NCBI GenBank assembly: GCA_002337145.1
Contig: DDFK01000002.1
Location: forward strand, 310,001-374,000
Length of the DNA: 64,000 nt
DNA from: Chitinophagaceae bacterium UBA1930
Lineage (GTDB): Bacteria; Bacteroidota; Bacteroidia; Chitinophagales; Chitinophagaceae
Reading direction: 5' to 3'
Of this stretch, positions 50,410 through 58,491 are shown piece by piece (within the stretch, counting starts at the first letter, position 1; every line of letters starts with the position of its first letter). The position numbers and the translations under genes were made by a program. The notes under the pieces are model-generated. The model ran no database searches. It worked only from the letters and a program-made list of their open reading frames with translations, and was not told the origin of the DNA.

Positions 50410-51084
50410 CTATACTTTATCTTGCCTAAACGCCTCTATCTCCTCAATAAAATTCTTCGCTTTAATAACCGATGTCCATTCTGCACTACCAAACAAAAAC
50501 TTGAACCATTTTTTATCCATGTTCTTATCATTAATGTTCCTGTACAACCAAATAGAAACATAGGCAAAAGCCAATGCAATAGGCACTGCAATCAGCCAGA
50601 AACCCCAATCACCACTCATTATCCATGTAGGTGTAAAAAACCAGGTGCAATAAAAAGGCGACTGCAAAAAAAGTATCCTTGCACTTAGCATGGTAGATGC
50701 CTGTAGCAGAGACAATTTTTCCTGCACATCTATCACGCTTTCACTATTGTCTATCTGCTTAATCAATACTACTTGCTTTATGTATAGCACAATTGCAATG
50801 GTAGTAATCAATGCAATCATACCAATAGAAACAGCAAACGCAATTTTTGAGAAAGTAAGTGAGTGTACAACCAAAAAAACAAGAAACAATACCCACGCAA
50901 TGCCAGCAATGATCAGCCAGAACTTTTGTGGCAACAACCTGTTCAACTTCGATTTTGCTTTCTGCTTCTGCAAGTCTTCAAAACACTGCATGTTCAATGC
51001 CCAGGATTGCATGTTCAGTAGCTTGGACTCTTCCAGCTTTTTATCGTAAGCCTGCCAAAGGCTTTGCAATTCTATATCTTCCAT
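50410..51084 (-). CDS. Membrane protein paired with ECF sigma factor, possible anti-sigma
   Basis: The 224-residue protein starts 5 bp after the sigma-factor stop, so the two are translationally linked. It has a cytoplasmic N-terminal part (MEDIELQSLWQAYDKKLEES and on to KSKLNRLLPQK, about 52 residues) and four hydrophobic segments (FWLIIAGIAWVLFLVFLVV; IAFAVSIGMIALITTIAIVLYI; FYCTWFFTPTW; WGFWLIAVPIALAFAYVSIW). It ends with a cytoplasmic tail. Classical anti-sigma domains (zinc-type HxxxCxxC or FecR) are absent. By position it may sequester the sigma factor at the membrane, but this is inference. Family unknown to me. Confidence 0.7.
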   Translation of the reverse strand: MEDIELQSLWQAYDKKLEESKLLNMQSWALNMQCFEDLQKQKAKSKLNRLLPQKFWLIIAGIAWVLFLVFLVVHSLTFSKIAFAVSIGMIALITTIAIVLYIKQVVLIKQIDNSESVIDVQEKLSLLQASTMLSARILFLQSPFYCTWFFTPTWIMSGDWGFWLIAVPIALAFAYVSIWLYRNINDKNMDKKWFKFLFGSAEWTSVIKAKNFIEEIEAFRQDKV

Positions 51085-51089
51085 ATCTG

Positions 51090-51599
51090 TTAACTGTTAT
51101 GCGTTAAGAATTTTTCTTTCAATTTTTCTTTGATGCGGTTTATTTTGGTAGCAACATTGGTTTCGGTAATACCCAATATCTCCGCTATTTCAGCATAGCT
51201 CTTGCTCTCCAGATAAAGAATCATCAAAGCCCTGTCAAGCTCCTTCAGCTCGTTAATAAACTGCTGCAATAAATGAATGTTGGCTTCTGTTTCCAGGTTG
51301 CTATCGGCCTTGTCTTCCACATCCATGCACATTTCTGTAAATGCAATGGTGTTACTGGCCCGCTGCTCCTTCCTATAAAACGAAATGGCTACATTCAATG
51401 CAATGCGGTACATCCAGGTACTGAACTTATGGCTGGCATTAAAGCTGTGGCCCGATTTCCATAGCTGGTAAACAATTTCCTGTGCAAGGTCTTCCCGGTC
51501 ATTTTTATTGGGACAATACGAATGGCATATCTTAAAAATAATTCCCTTGTTGTGCTCAATCAACTGTAAAAAATCATCTTTGTTATGCTGTGTATCCAT
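51090..51599 (-). CDS. ECF-family RNA polymerase sigma factor
   Basis: From MDTQHNKDDF the protein has 169 residues; an alternative ATG at 51611 would add four. Region 2 is visible as HSYCPNKNDREDLAQEIVYQLWKSGHSFNASHKFSTWMYRIALNVAISFYRKEQ (residues about 26-80), and region 4 as LDRALMILYLESKSYAEIAEILGITETNVATKINRIKEKLK (residues about 120-160), a helix-turn-helix that reads the -35. Promoters it controls cannot be named. The putative membrane partner follows directly on the same transcript. Confidence 0.93.
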   Translation of the reverse strand: MDTQHNKDDFLQLIEHNKGIIFKICHSYCPNKNDREDLAQEIVYQLWKSGHSFNASHKFSTWMYRIALNVAISFYRKEQRASNTIAFTEMCMDVEDKADSNLETEANIHLLQQFINELKELDRALMILYLESKSYAEIAEILGITETNVATKINRIKEKLKEKFLTHNS

Positions 51600-51705
51600 T
51601 AACGGTTTCAATATGCTTTATACAATTATTCGCACAAGGGCTTTGAAAATCACAATGGCGGGTAAAATATTTTTGTGGCCATGCTATAAACATTGTGCCT
51701 AAAGC

Positions 51706-51741
51706 AAAACTGCGGGGCATAACAGTATGCCCCGCAGTTTT
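51706..51741. terminator. Strong bidirectional terminator
   Basis: A perfect 16-bp stem (51706-51721 with 51726-51741) has an ACAG loop, a GC-rich core, A-rich left flank and T-rich right flank. It lies between the sigma-factor start region and the 3' end of the dienelactone hydrolase gene and should act for the latter. Confidence 0.92.
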
Positions 51742-51764
51742 GTCAATCATTTTTGCAATGCATT

Positions 51765-52643
51765 CTACATCCGCTCCTTTAAAAAGGCAATGGCTTTTTT
51801 ATGCGAATCTTCTGTAGCATCTTTATTATAAACAGGATTGGACGGGTTGGCAAAACCGTGGCCTGCATCGTAACGGTACACGCTGATGTTCTTGCCTGCC
51901 TCTTTCATGTTTTTTTCAAAAGTGTTTACTGCTTCGGGATTAATGCCCTTGTCCTGGTTGCCAAAAAAACCAATCACATCGCAATTGATGGTTTTCAGTT
52001 TCTCCATATTGTTTTCCGGGCGGCCATAATACATAATGCAACCCGCTGCCTGCTTGCCTGCAATAATGCTTGCCTGTAAGCTCCAGCCACCGCCAAAGCA
52101 CCAACCAACCGTATAAATTTTGGCATTGCTGCCTGCATAGCCCAGCCCGGCCTTGATAATATTTTCCAAACGCTCTGGCTTGGCGGCACGCATGTAAGCC
52201 GCTGCGGAATCCCTAATGGCACTTACTTTTCCATCGTACATGTCCAATGCCAATACATTTACATTGTCCAATTCGCTATAATAAGTGTCGGCTTCCTTTT
52301 TAATATAGTCGTTCAGTCCCCAAAACTCTTGTATCACCAACAGCCATTTATTGCTTTTCTTTTTTGCAGGTATAAAATAGCCCTGTGCATCCATGCCATC
52401 GGGCGATTTGAAGGAAACAGGCTTGCCCAAAGGATTTTCGAGCTTAAAGTACCTAGGATTTTCATGCAACTGGGCAAATCCGGGCCTAGCCGCATCTTGT
52501 TGTATCATTTCCCTGGTTTCGGCATTGAAACAGCTAATGGCACAGGCCTGCGAAAGGGGCTTTGGCTCTGGCGTTTTAAAAGTATAACCCAACACGACTG
52601 CCGTTAAAAAAGCGGCGGCGGATAGTAGCAGTAAATTTTTCAT
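51765..52643 (-). CDS. Dienelactone hydrolase-family protein, exported
   Basis: The start at 52643 gives a 292-residue protein with a hydrophobic N-terminus (MKNLLLLSAAAFLTAVVLGY); upstream residues are rejected. The domain matches the dienelactone hydrolase class: WLLVIQEFWGLNDYIKKEADTYYSELDNVNVLALDMYDGK, the nucleophile Cys in TVGWCFGGGWSLQASI, an Asp-bearing FGNQDKGI segment, and AGHGFANP with the catalytic His. The N-terminal helix may be a signal peptide or anchor, as DLH proteins of Bacteroidota are often exported. It acts on lactones or esters; substrate unknown. Confidence 0.88.
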   Translation of the reverse strand: MKNLLLLSAAAFLTAVVLGYTFKTPEPKPLSQACAISCFNAETREMIQQDAARPGFAQLHENPRYFKLENPLGKPVSFKSPDGMDAQGYFIPAKKKSNKWLLVIQEFWGLNDYIKKEADTYYSELDNVNVLALDMYDGKVSAIRDSAAAYMRAAKPERLENIIKAGLGYAGSNAKIYTVGWCFGGGWSLQASIIAGKQAAGCIMYYGRPENNMEKLKTINCDVIGFFGNQDKGINPEAVNTFEKNMKEAGKNISVYRYDAGHGFANPSNPVYNKDATEDSHKKAIAFLKERM

Positions 52644-53041
52644 GGTTGTTTGTTTTGTATGCAAAGATTTGAACGTTAAGTTAACACTTGTCCTTTAGAA
52701 TTGTTTGATTGCCCATTACAATTTCGGTGAATCGTTTTTTTGCATTAGGTTTGTACGACCTCTGAAAGTTTTCTCTTTCAATTTCCATATTACAAGGTCA
52801 TTTTTTGGTAATGCACAAAAAAGTTTGTGTGCTTATCTATTGAATTCAGTCGTGTAGGAATGTTTTTTGCCACGGTGGCAAGCAGTCGCTAGGTGTTGCA
52901 GGTCGGCATTGGTCCGGACGTTGATGGTTGTCCCGATAGCTATCGGGACCATTAAAATTAATGATGCACAGAAGCTAAGTAAATACGTATTCATCATTAT
53001 AAACCCTACCTGTTGAATGACGGGGAGGACAAACTTTTTTT
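52644..53041. other. 398-bp intergenic region between dienelactone hydrolase and pyrG
   Basis: It holds a small hairpin TTGCCAC-G-GTGGCAA (52867-52881) and a 20-bp palindrome (52930-52949). The rest is AT-rich without a gene, tRNA or clear promoter. Confidence 0.6.
52930..52949. repeat. 20-bp perfect palindrome upstream of pyrG
   Basis: GTCCCGATAGCTATCGGGAC is fully self-complementary. It is centred about 102 bp before the pyrG start. On its outer side ATGGTT and ACCAT extend it loosely. The central CCCGATAGCTATCGGG word is one I recall as common in intergenic DNA of this phylum, but that is memory and not a search. Confidence 0.75.
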
Positions 53042-54691
53042 ATGGCAAAGTATATTTTTGTTACAGGTGGTGTAACCAGTAGTTTAGGCAAGGGCATTAT
53101 TGCCGCAAGTTTGGCAAAGCTGTTACAGGCAAGGGGCCTTACAGCTACGATACAGAAATTTGATCCTTACATTAATGTGGACCCTGGTACATTGAACCCT
53201 TATGAGCATGGGGAATGTTTTGTAACGGAAGACGGTGCCGAAACCGATTTGGACCTAGGGCATTATGAGCGTTTCCTGAACATTCATACTTCGCAAAAAA
53301 ACAATGTTACCACTGGCAGGATTTACCAGACCGTAATCAATAAAGAGCGTGCCGGCGATTTTTTGGGCAAAACGGTACAGGTGGTTCCACATATTACCGA
53401 TGAGATAAAACGCAGGATGCAATTGATTGGAAAGGATGGCCAGTATGATATTGTAATAACCGAACTTGGTGGTACCGTGGGCGACATAGAGAGCCTGCCC
53501 TTTATAGAAGCGGTTAGGCAGTTGCAATGGGAACTGCCAGAAGAAGATGTGATGGTGGTACACCTTACCTTGATACCTTATTTAAAAGCGGCAAAAGAGC
53601 TAAAGACAAAACCCACACAGCATAGTGTAAAAATGCTGAGTGAAACAGGCGTGCATCCCGATGTGGTGGTTTGCCGTACGGAAGAGCCGTTGAATAACGA
53701 CATCAAACGCAAGATTGCCCTGTTCTGTAACGTGAAAGTGGATGCGGTGATTGAAGCAATGGATGCATCTACTATTTATGAAGTGCCTTTATTGATGCTG
53801 CGTGAAAAACTGGACCTATACTGTTTGAAAAAATTGAACATTAAAGAATTTGGAGAGCCGCATTTGGATAAATGGAAACTGTTTCTGGATAAACTGAAAT
53901 ACCCGAAAGCAAAAGTGACCATTGGTTTGATTGGCAAGTATGTGGAGCTGCAGGATGCATACAAATCCATTCTGGAAAGCTTTATACATGCCGGGGCAAT
54001 GAACGAGGTAAAAGTGCAGGTAGTGAATGTGCACAGCGAATTTATTACCAAAGAAAATGTTGCGGAAAAACTGGAGGGCTTGGATGGGCTATTGGTGGCA
54101 CCGGGCTTTGGCCTGCGTGGCATAGAAGGAAAGATTATTGCCGTGCAGTATGCACGTGAACAAGGGCTGCCGTTTTTTGGTATATGCCTGGGCATGCAGA
54201 TGGCTGTAATTGAATATGGCAGGAATGTTTTGGGACTGGCGGATGCACACTCAACCGAAATGGACGCCAATACCAGTCATGCCGTTATTAATATGATGGA
54301 AGAGCAGAAGAAAATAAAGATGATGGGCGGCACCATGCGTTTGGGGGCTTACCCTTGCGATATTGTGGAAGGCACCTTGGCCCATAAAATTTATGGCGAG
54401 CTGAAGATTACCGAACGCCACCGCCACCGTTACGAATTCAACAACGATTACCTGCAGGCTTTTGAAAATGCAGGCATGGTGATGAGCGGGAAGAATACGG
54501 ACACAGGCCTGGTAGAAATTGTGGAACTGCCCAACCATCCTTTCTTTATTGGCGTGCAGTACCATCCCGAACTGAAAAGCACCGTAGAAAAACCGGCCCC
54601 ATTATTTGTTGGTTTTATTGCGGCAGCAAAAAAATACAATGAAACAAAAAGTGCATTGATCAGCTCTTTGTTACAAAGAGAAATGGTGTAA
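53042..54691 (+). CDS. pyrG: CTP synthase
   Basis: PyrG converts UTP to CTP with ATP and glutamine. The 549-residue protein is full length. The synthetase domain begins MAKYIFVTGGVTSSLGKGIIAASLAKLL with the P-loop and continues KFDPYINVDPGTLNPYEHGECFVTEDGAETDLDLGHYERF. The glutamine amidotransferase domain has GICLGMQMAVIEYGRNVLGLADAHS with the nucleophile Cys, and QYHPELKS with the catalytic His and Glu. A palindrome and a hairpin lie in the leader. A terminator follows. Confidence 0.98.
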   Translation: MAKYIFVTGGVTSSLGKGIIAASLAKLLQARGLTATIQKFDPYINVDPGTLNPYEHGECFVTEDGAETDLDLGHYERFLNIHTSQKNNVTTGRIYQTVINKERAGDFLGKTVQVVPHITDEIKRRMQLIGKDGQYDIVITELGGTVGDIESLPFIEAVRQLQWELPEEDVMVVHLTLIPYLKAAKELKTKPTQHSVKMLSETGVHPDVVVCRTEEPLNNDIKRKIALFCNVKVDAVIEAMDASTIYEVPLLMLREKLDLYCLKKLNIKEFGEPHLDKWKLFLDKLKYPKAKVTIGLIGKYVELQDAYKSILESFIHAGAMNEVKVQVVNVHSEFITKENVAEKLEGLDGLLVAPGFGLRGIEGKIIAVQYAREQGLPFFGICLGMQMAVIEYGRNVLGLADAHSTEMDANTSHAVINMMEEQKKIKMMGGTMRLGAYPCDIVEGTLAHKIYGELKITERHRHRYEFNNDYLQAFENAGMVMSGKNTDTGLVEIVELPNHPFFIGVQYHPELKSTVEKPAPLFVGFIAAAKKYNETKSALISSLLQREMV

Positions 54692-54710
54692 CATTTTTTA
54701 AGATAATTTG

Positions 54711-54742
54711 AAACAGCCATGCACAAGCATGGCTGTTTTTGT
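54711..54742 (+). terminator. Terminator of pyrG
   Basis: AAACAGCCATGC (54711-54722) pairs with GCATGGCTGTTT (54727-54738) with an ACAA loop, followed by T residues. It lies 20 bp after the stop. Confidence 0.9.
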
Positions 54743-54845
54743 TTTAGTGGATATGTGTACTTGAACATGCCTATTGGGGAAATATTTTTTGCTTTACTTT
54801 GACTGTTTTATTTTGATTGAAGCCATTATTTTTAACTACAACTAC

Positions 54846-55307
54846 ATGCCAAATATTAACCTGCAACCAATTGCTTTTGTAAAAAATTCGAGGACTGCAC
54901 CAACGGATGATTTTTGGGGAAGCATTGTTTCCGAAATCGAATTAGCAGCAACTGTACCAACAGGAGCGTTTAATAATATCTCTGATTTTTCCCATCTTGA
55001 AATCATTTATTATTTTGATAAGGCTGTAAAAAATGATATTGTATTTGCGGGTCATCCACGCGGTAACAAAAATTACCCGTTTACAGGCATCTTTGCTCAA
55101 CGTAAAAAAGACAGGCCCAATACAATTGGTCTCTGTACAGTTGAATTGTTGAAGCATGATGGAAGAATCATTACAGTAAAAAACCTGGATGCGATTGATG
55201 GCACACCAATACTGGATATAAAGCCTGTAATGAAAGAGTTTCAGCCAAAGGGCACCATTGTTCAGCCGGCATGGGTAAGCGATTTGATGAAAGACTATTG
55301 GACCTGA
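54846..55307 (+). CDS. TrmO-like tRNA methyltransferase (YaeB/TsaA family)
   Basis: The start at 54846 (MPNINLQPIAFVKNSRTAPT) is chosen because the 24 residues reachable from 54774 are hydrophobic and not family sequence. The 153-residue protein is a single TsaA/TrmO domain: the pattern IAFVKN(S), ISDFSHLEIIYYFDKAV, HPRGNKNYPFTGIFAQRKKDRPNTIGLCTVELL, and DAIDGTPILDIKPVMKEF. TrmO transfers a methyl group from SAM to t6A37 of certain tRNAs. It lacks the C-terminal extension of E. coli TrmO, so it may be a shorter variant or methylate another target. Confidence 0.82.
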   Translation: MPNINLQPIAFVKNSRTAPTDDFWGSIVSEIELAATVPTGAFNNISDFSHLEIIYYFDKAVKNDIVFAGHPRGNKNYPFTGIFAQRKKDRPNTIGLCTVELLKHDGRIITVKNLDAIDGTPILDIKPVMKEFQPKGTIVQPAWVSDLMKDYWT

Positions 55308-55378
55308 TTTTTCTTTTATAAACGGTTATATCAATACAATAATTCCTTCTATATTCATCCTCTCAAAACAAGCATCAC

Positions 55379-57571
55379 ATGAAGCAAATAAAACTTTGTC
55401 GTTTTTTATTTTTCATTCCCGCTTTCCTGGTTTTTATTGCTGCCCATGCACAGCCGCCAAAAGGCATTAAATGGCTAAAGGATGGCAGTGGCTACTATGC
55501 CAATGAAAGTGGCGAAATTGTAAAGTACCAATTGCCCGATTTTTCCAAAACCGTTTTGGTTGACAGGAAGTCGCTGATACCCGAAGGCAAAACAAATGCC
55601 CTAGGCGTACGCAATTTTTTTATGAGCGATGACGGCAAAACCGTACTGCTATACAACAATACCAAAAAGGTTTGGCGTTACGATACCAGGGGCGATTATT
55701 GGGTACTGAACATTGAAACAAAATCGTTGAAGCAACTTGGTAAATCACTGCCTGCCTCGTCGCTCATGTTTGCCAAACTATCGCCCGATGGAAAGTATGC
55801 AGCCTATGTTAGCGGTCATAATATTTATACCGAGGAACTGGCAACAGGTAGTATGAAACAGCTTACCACAGATGGTACCAATAAATTGATCAACGGCACA
55901 TTCGACTGGGTATATGAAGAGGAGTTTGGCTGCCGTGACGGTTTCCGTTGGAGTGGCGATAGCAAGAGCATTGCCTATTGGCAAATTGATGCAACCAAAA
56001 TCAGGAACTATTTGATGTTGAACACAACGGATTCCATTTACTCCTTTACTGTGCCTGTTGAATATCCCAAGGTAGGTGAGGACCCATCATCCTGTAAAGT
56101 TGGTGTGGTGGATATTGCCACGGCACAAACAAAATGGATGAATGTGCCTGGTGATGCAGTGCAACATTATATTCCAAGAATGGAATGGGCTGCCAACAGC
56201 AACGAACTGATAATACAGCAACTGAACCGCAAACAGCAAGAAAGCAAGGTCATGTTGCTAAATGCCAAAACAGGCGAGGCCAAAACCATTTATGAAGAGA
56301 CTGATAAAGCATGGATTGATATTAAAAGCCGTTGGAACGACGATGACCCAACCGGTTGGGAATGGCTGAACAATGGCAAGAACTTTTTATGGATAAGTGA
56401 GAAAGATGGATGGAGGCATATATATGTTATTAGCCGCGATGGTAAAAAGGAAACCCTTGCTACCAAAGGCGATTACGATATGATAAGCCTGGAAGCCATT
56501 GATGAAAAGAATGGCTATGTGTATTATATGGCATCGCCGGACAATGCGTTGCAACAGTATCTGTACCGTAGCAAATTAGATGGGAGCGGTAAGGCAGAAC
56601 TGATTTCTTCTGAAGGAATGAAAGGCACGCACGAATATAAATTGTCGCCCAATGCAGCTTATGGAAAGCATAGTTTTTCAAATGCTGCAACTGCACGGGA
56701 AGAAGAGTGGGTAAAAATTCCCTCTAACGAAGTAATCAAAAGCGGCAATAAGAAAATGAACCCACCAATGCCGGTTGAAGGAACGAATATTGAATTCATA
56801 AAAGTTACTACAGATGATGGCGTGACATTGGATGGCTGGAAGATAATGCCGGTAGATTTTGACAGCACCAAAAAATACCCGGTAGTGTTTTATGTATATA
56901 CAGAGCCGGGTGCAACAACAGTGACCGATAGCTATGGCAGTGCCGGAACATTTTTGTACAATGGCGATATGGCTGCCGATGGTTATATACAGATAAGCCT
57001 CGATGGCCGCGGTACCCCTGCACCCAAAGGTGCTGCATGGCGTAAGAGCATCTACAGAAAAGTGGGCATACTAAACATACAGGACCAGGCAGCAGCTGCC
57101 AAAAAAATATTAGAGTGGAAGTATGTTGACAAAGACCGTATTGCAGTTTGGGGCTGGAGCGGTGGTGGCTCTACCACACTTAACCTGATGTTTCAATACC
57201 CCGATATTTATAAAACAGGTATTGCTGTTGCACCCGTTGCCTACCGTTTAAGCTACGACAATATTTACGAAGAGCGTTACATGGGTCTTCCGCAAGAGAA
57301 CAGGGAAGACTATATCAAGGCATCTGCCATTACGCATGCAAAAGGATTGAAAGGCAACTTGCTGGTAGTGCATGGTACAGGCGATGATAATGTGCATTAC
57401 CAGAACACAGAAATGCTGATTAATGAATTGGTTAAAAACAATAAACAGTTTTCTTTAATGAGTTATCCTAACCGTACACATAGCATCAACGAGGGTAGGG
57501 GCACATCATTGCATTTGGCCACTTTGTTCACCAATTACTTAAAGCAGCATTGCCCGGGTGGTGCAAGGTAA
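55379..57571 (+). CDS. S9-family prolyl peptidase (dipeptidyl peptidase IV type), exported
   Basis: The 730-residue protein has a signal peptide (to about HAQPPK), a DPP-IV-type beta-propeller N-terminal domain (residues about 30-480) and a C-terminal alpha/beta hydrolase domain. In the propeller, the DWVYEEEFG segment provides the double-Glu pocket for the free N-terminus, typical of DPP IV. The catalytic triad is visible: Ser594 in GWSGGGS, Asp669 or 670 in HGTGDDNVH, and His701 in NRTHSI. It should release X-Pro dipeptides in the periplasm. The nucleophile motif is GWSGGG, where many members have GWSYGG. Confidence 0.94.
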   Translation: MKQIKLCRFLFFIPAFLVFIAAHAQPPKGIKWLKDGSGYYANESGEIVKYQLPDFSKTVLVDRKSLIPEGKTNALGVRNFFMSDDGKTVLLYNNTKKVWRYDTRGDYWVLNIETKSLKQLGKSLPASSLMFAKLSPDGKYAAYVSGHNIYTEELATGSMKQLTTDGTNKLINGTFDWVYEEEFGCRDGFRWSGDSKSIAYWQIDATKIRNYLMLNTTDSIYSFTVPVEYPKVGEDPSSCKVGVVDIATAQTKWMNVPGDAVQHYIPRMEWAANSNELIIQQLNRKQQESKVMLLNAKTGEAKTIYEETDKAWIDIKSRWNDDDPTGWEWLNNGKNFLWISEKDGWRHIYVISRDGKKETLATKGDYDMISLEAIDEKNGYVYYMASPDNALQQYLYRSKLDGSGKAELISSEGMKGTHEYKLSPNAAYGKHSFSNAATAREEEWVKIPSNEVIKSGNKKMNPPMPVEGTNIEFIKVTTDDGVTLDGWKIMPVDFDSTKKYPVVFYVYTEPGATTVTDSYGSAGTFLYNGDMAADGYIQISLDGRGTPAPKGAAWRKSIYRKVGILNIQDQAAAAKKILEWKYVDKDRIAVWGWSGGGSTTLNLMFQYPDIYKTGIAVAPVAYRLSYDNIYEERYMGLPQENREDYIKASAITHAKGLKGNLLVVHGTGDDNVHYQNTEMLINELVKNNKQFSLMSYPNRTHSINEGRGTSLHLATLFTNYLKQHCPGGAR

Positions 57572-57610
57572 ACAAGCTTCTAAGTTTATAGAATGCCTCT
57601 ATAACAAAAA

Positions 57611-57650
57611 CAATCCCAAACTTATCAATGAAGTTTGGGATTGTTTTTTT
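57611..57650 (+). terminator. Terminator of the DPP IV-type gene
   Basis: CAATCCCAAACTT (57611-57623) pairs exactly with AAGTTTGGGATTG (57631-57643), followed by TTTTTTT. It lies 40 bp after the stop. Confidence 0.93.
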
Positions 57651-57652
57651 GT

Positions 57653-57741
57653 GCGTAACCCGCCTGTGCGGGCCGGGCTTTTCGTTCCTGCTCCTCATAA
57701 CACAAGTGTTATTGTGGGGCATCCACTCCAATCCCTTACGC
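57653..57741. repeat. Folded REP-like intergenic element
   Basis: The outer arms GCGTAA (57653-57658) and TTACGC (57736-57741) enclose a CCCGC-CTGT-GCGGG hairpin (57659-57672) and an ATAACAC-AA-GTGTTAT hairpin (57697-57712). It lies just after the DPP IV terminator and about 30 bp before the 3' end of the LytTR gene. The composition and nesting resemble repeated extragenic elements; only one copy is in the window. Confidence 0.5.
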
Positions 57742-57770
57742 AACCTGCTATTGCTAATCGGTGTTGCAAT

Positions 57771-58481
57771 TTATTTGGCTGCACTGTTGTTCATCCACTC
57801 GTTTACAAAGCTGATGTAGCTATCGCTTATGGGCAGCTCGGCACCGGAGCTTAACATGGCTTTTTTATTGAGTATGGCTTTTACGTTGCCCACAGGAACA
57901 ATGTAGCTGCGGTGTATGCGTTTGAACTGATCTGTTGGCAGCTTTTCCAGCACTGCTTTTAAAGTCATTAATGTAAGCACGGGCCTACTATTGGTAAGGT
58001 GTATTTTTATATAATCTTCTAGCCCTTCTATATAATCAATGTCCTTTAGTTCAATCTTCAGCATCTTGTACTCGCTGCGAACAAAAAGGCTTTCATTCAC
58101 CAGGTTTTTCTTTGCGGTCCTATAGTTGTGAAACTCCAGTGCCTTTAATGCTGCTTTCTTGAAACGCTCAAAATCTATCGGCTTCAATAAATAATCAATG
58201 GCATCCAGCTCAAAACCATCAAACGCAAATTTTTTGTAAGCGGTTGTAAAAATGGTCATGGGTTTTTGTGGTAAGGAGCGTACCAGTTCTATGCCCGTAA
58301 TATCGGGCATGTTAATGTCTATAAACAAAAGGTCTACCTGGTTGTTCCGTAAAAAATGGCTACCGTTAATTGCATCGTCAAAGGTTTGCAACAATTGCAG
58401 CTCGGGCAGCTGGCTTATGTATTCTTTAACCAGTTCCAGTGCCAATGGCTCATCATCTATGGCAATACATTTCAATTGCAT
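57771..58481 (-). CDS. LytTR-family response regulator
   Basis: The 236-residue protein has an N-terminal receiver (residues 1-115) with the phosphoacceptor Asp55 in LLFIDINMPDITG, the acidic pair in IDDEP at 9-10, and Lys100 in YLLKPI. The C-terminal LytTR DNA-binding domain (about 135-230) has EGLEDYIKIHLTNSRPVLTLMTLKAVLEKLP and FKRIHRSYIVPVGNVKAI, the typical LytTR strand pattern. It is the partner of the kinase next to it, 10 bp away on the same strand. Confidence 0.94.
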   Translation of the reverse strand: MQLKCIAIDDEPLALELVKEYISQLPELQLLQTFDDAINGSHFLRNNQVDLLFIDINMPDITGIELVRSLPQKPMTIFTTAYKKFAFDGFELDAIDYLLKPIDFERFKKAALKALEFHNYRTAKKNLVNESLFVRSEYKMLKIELKDIDYIEGLEDYIKIHLTNSRPVLTLMTLKAVLEKLPTDQFKRIHRSYIVPVGNVKAILNKKAMLSSGAELPISDSYISFVNEWMNNSAAK

Positions 58482-58491
58482 ACAATATGGT

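Noticed and set aside
52800..52960. A riboswitch or pyrG attenuator of the Gram-positive type
   Set aside because: No terminator with T-run precedes pyrG and no initial G-run transcript start could be placed; only the palindrome and a small hairpin are supported.
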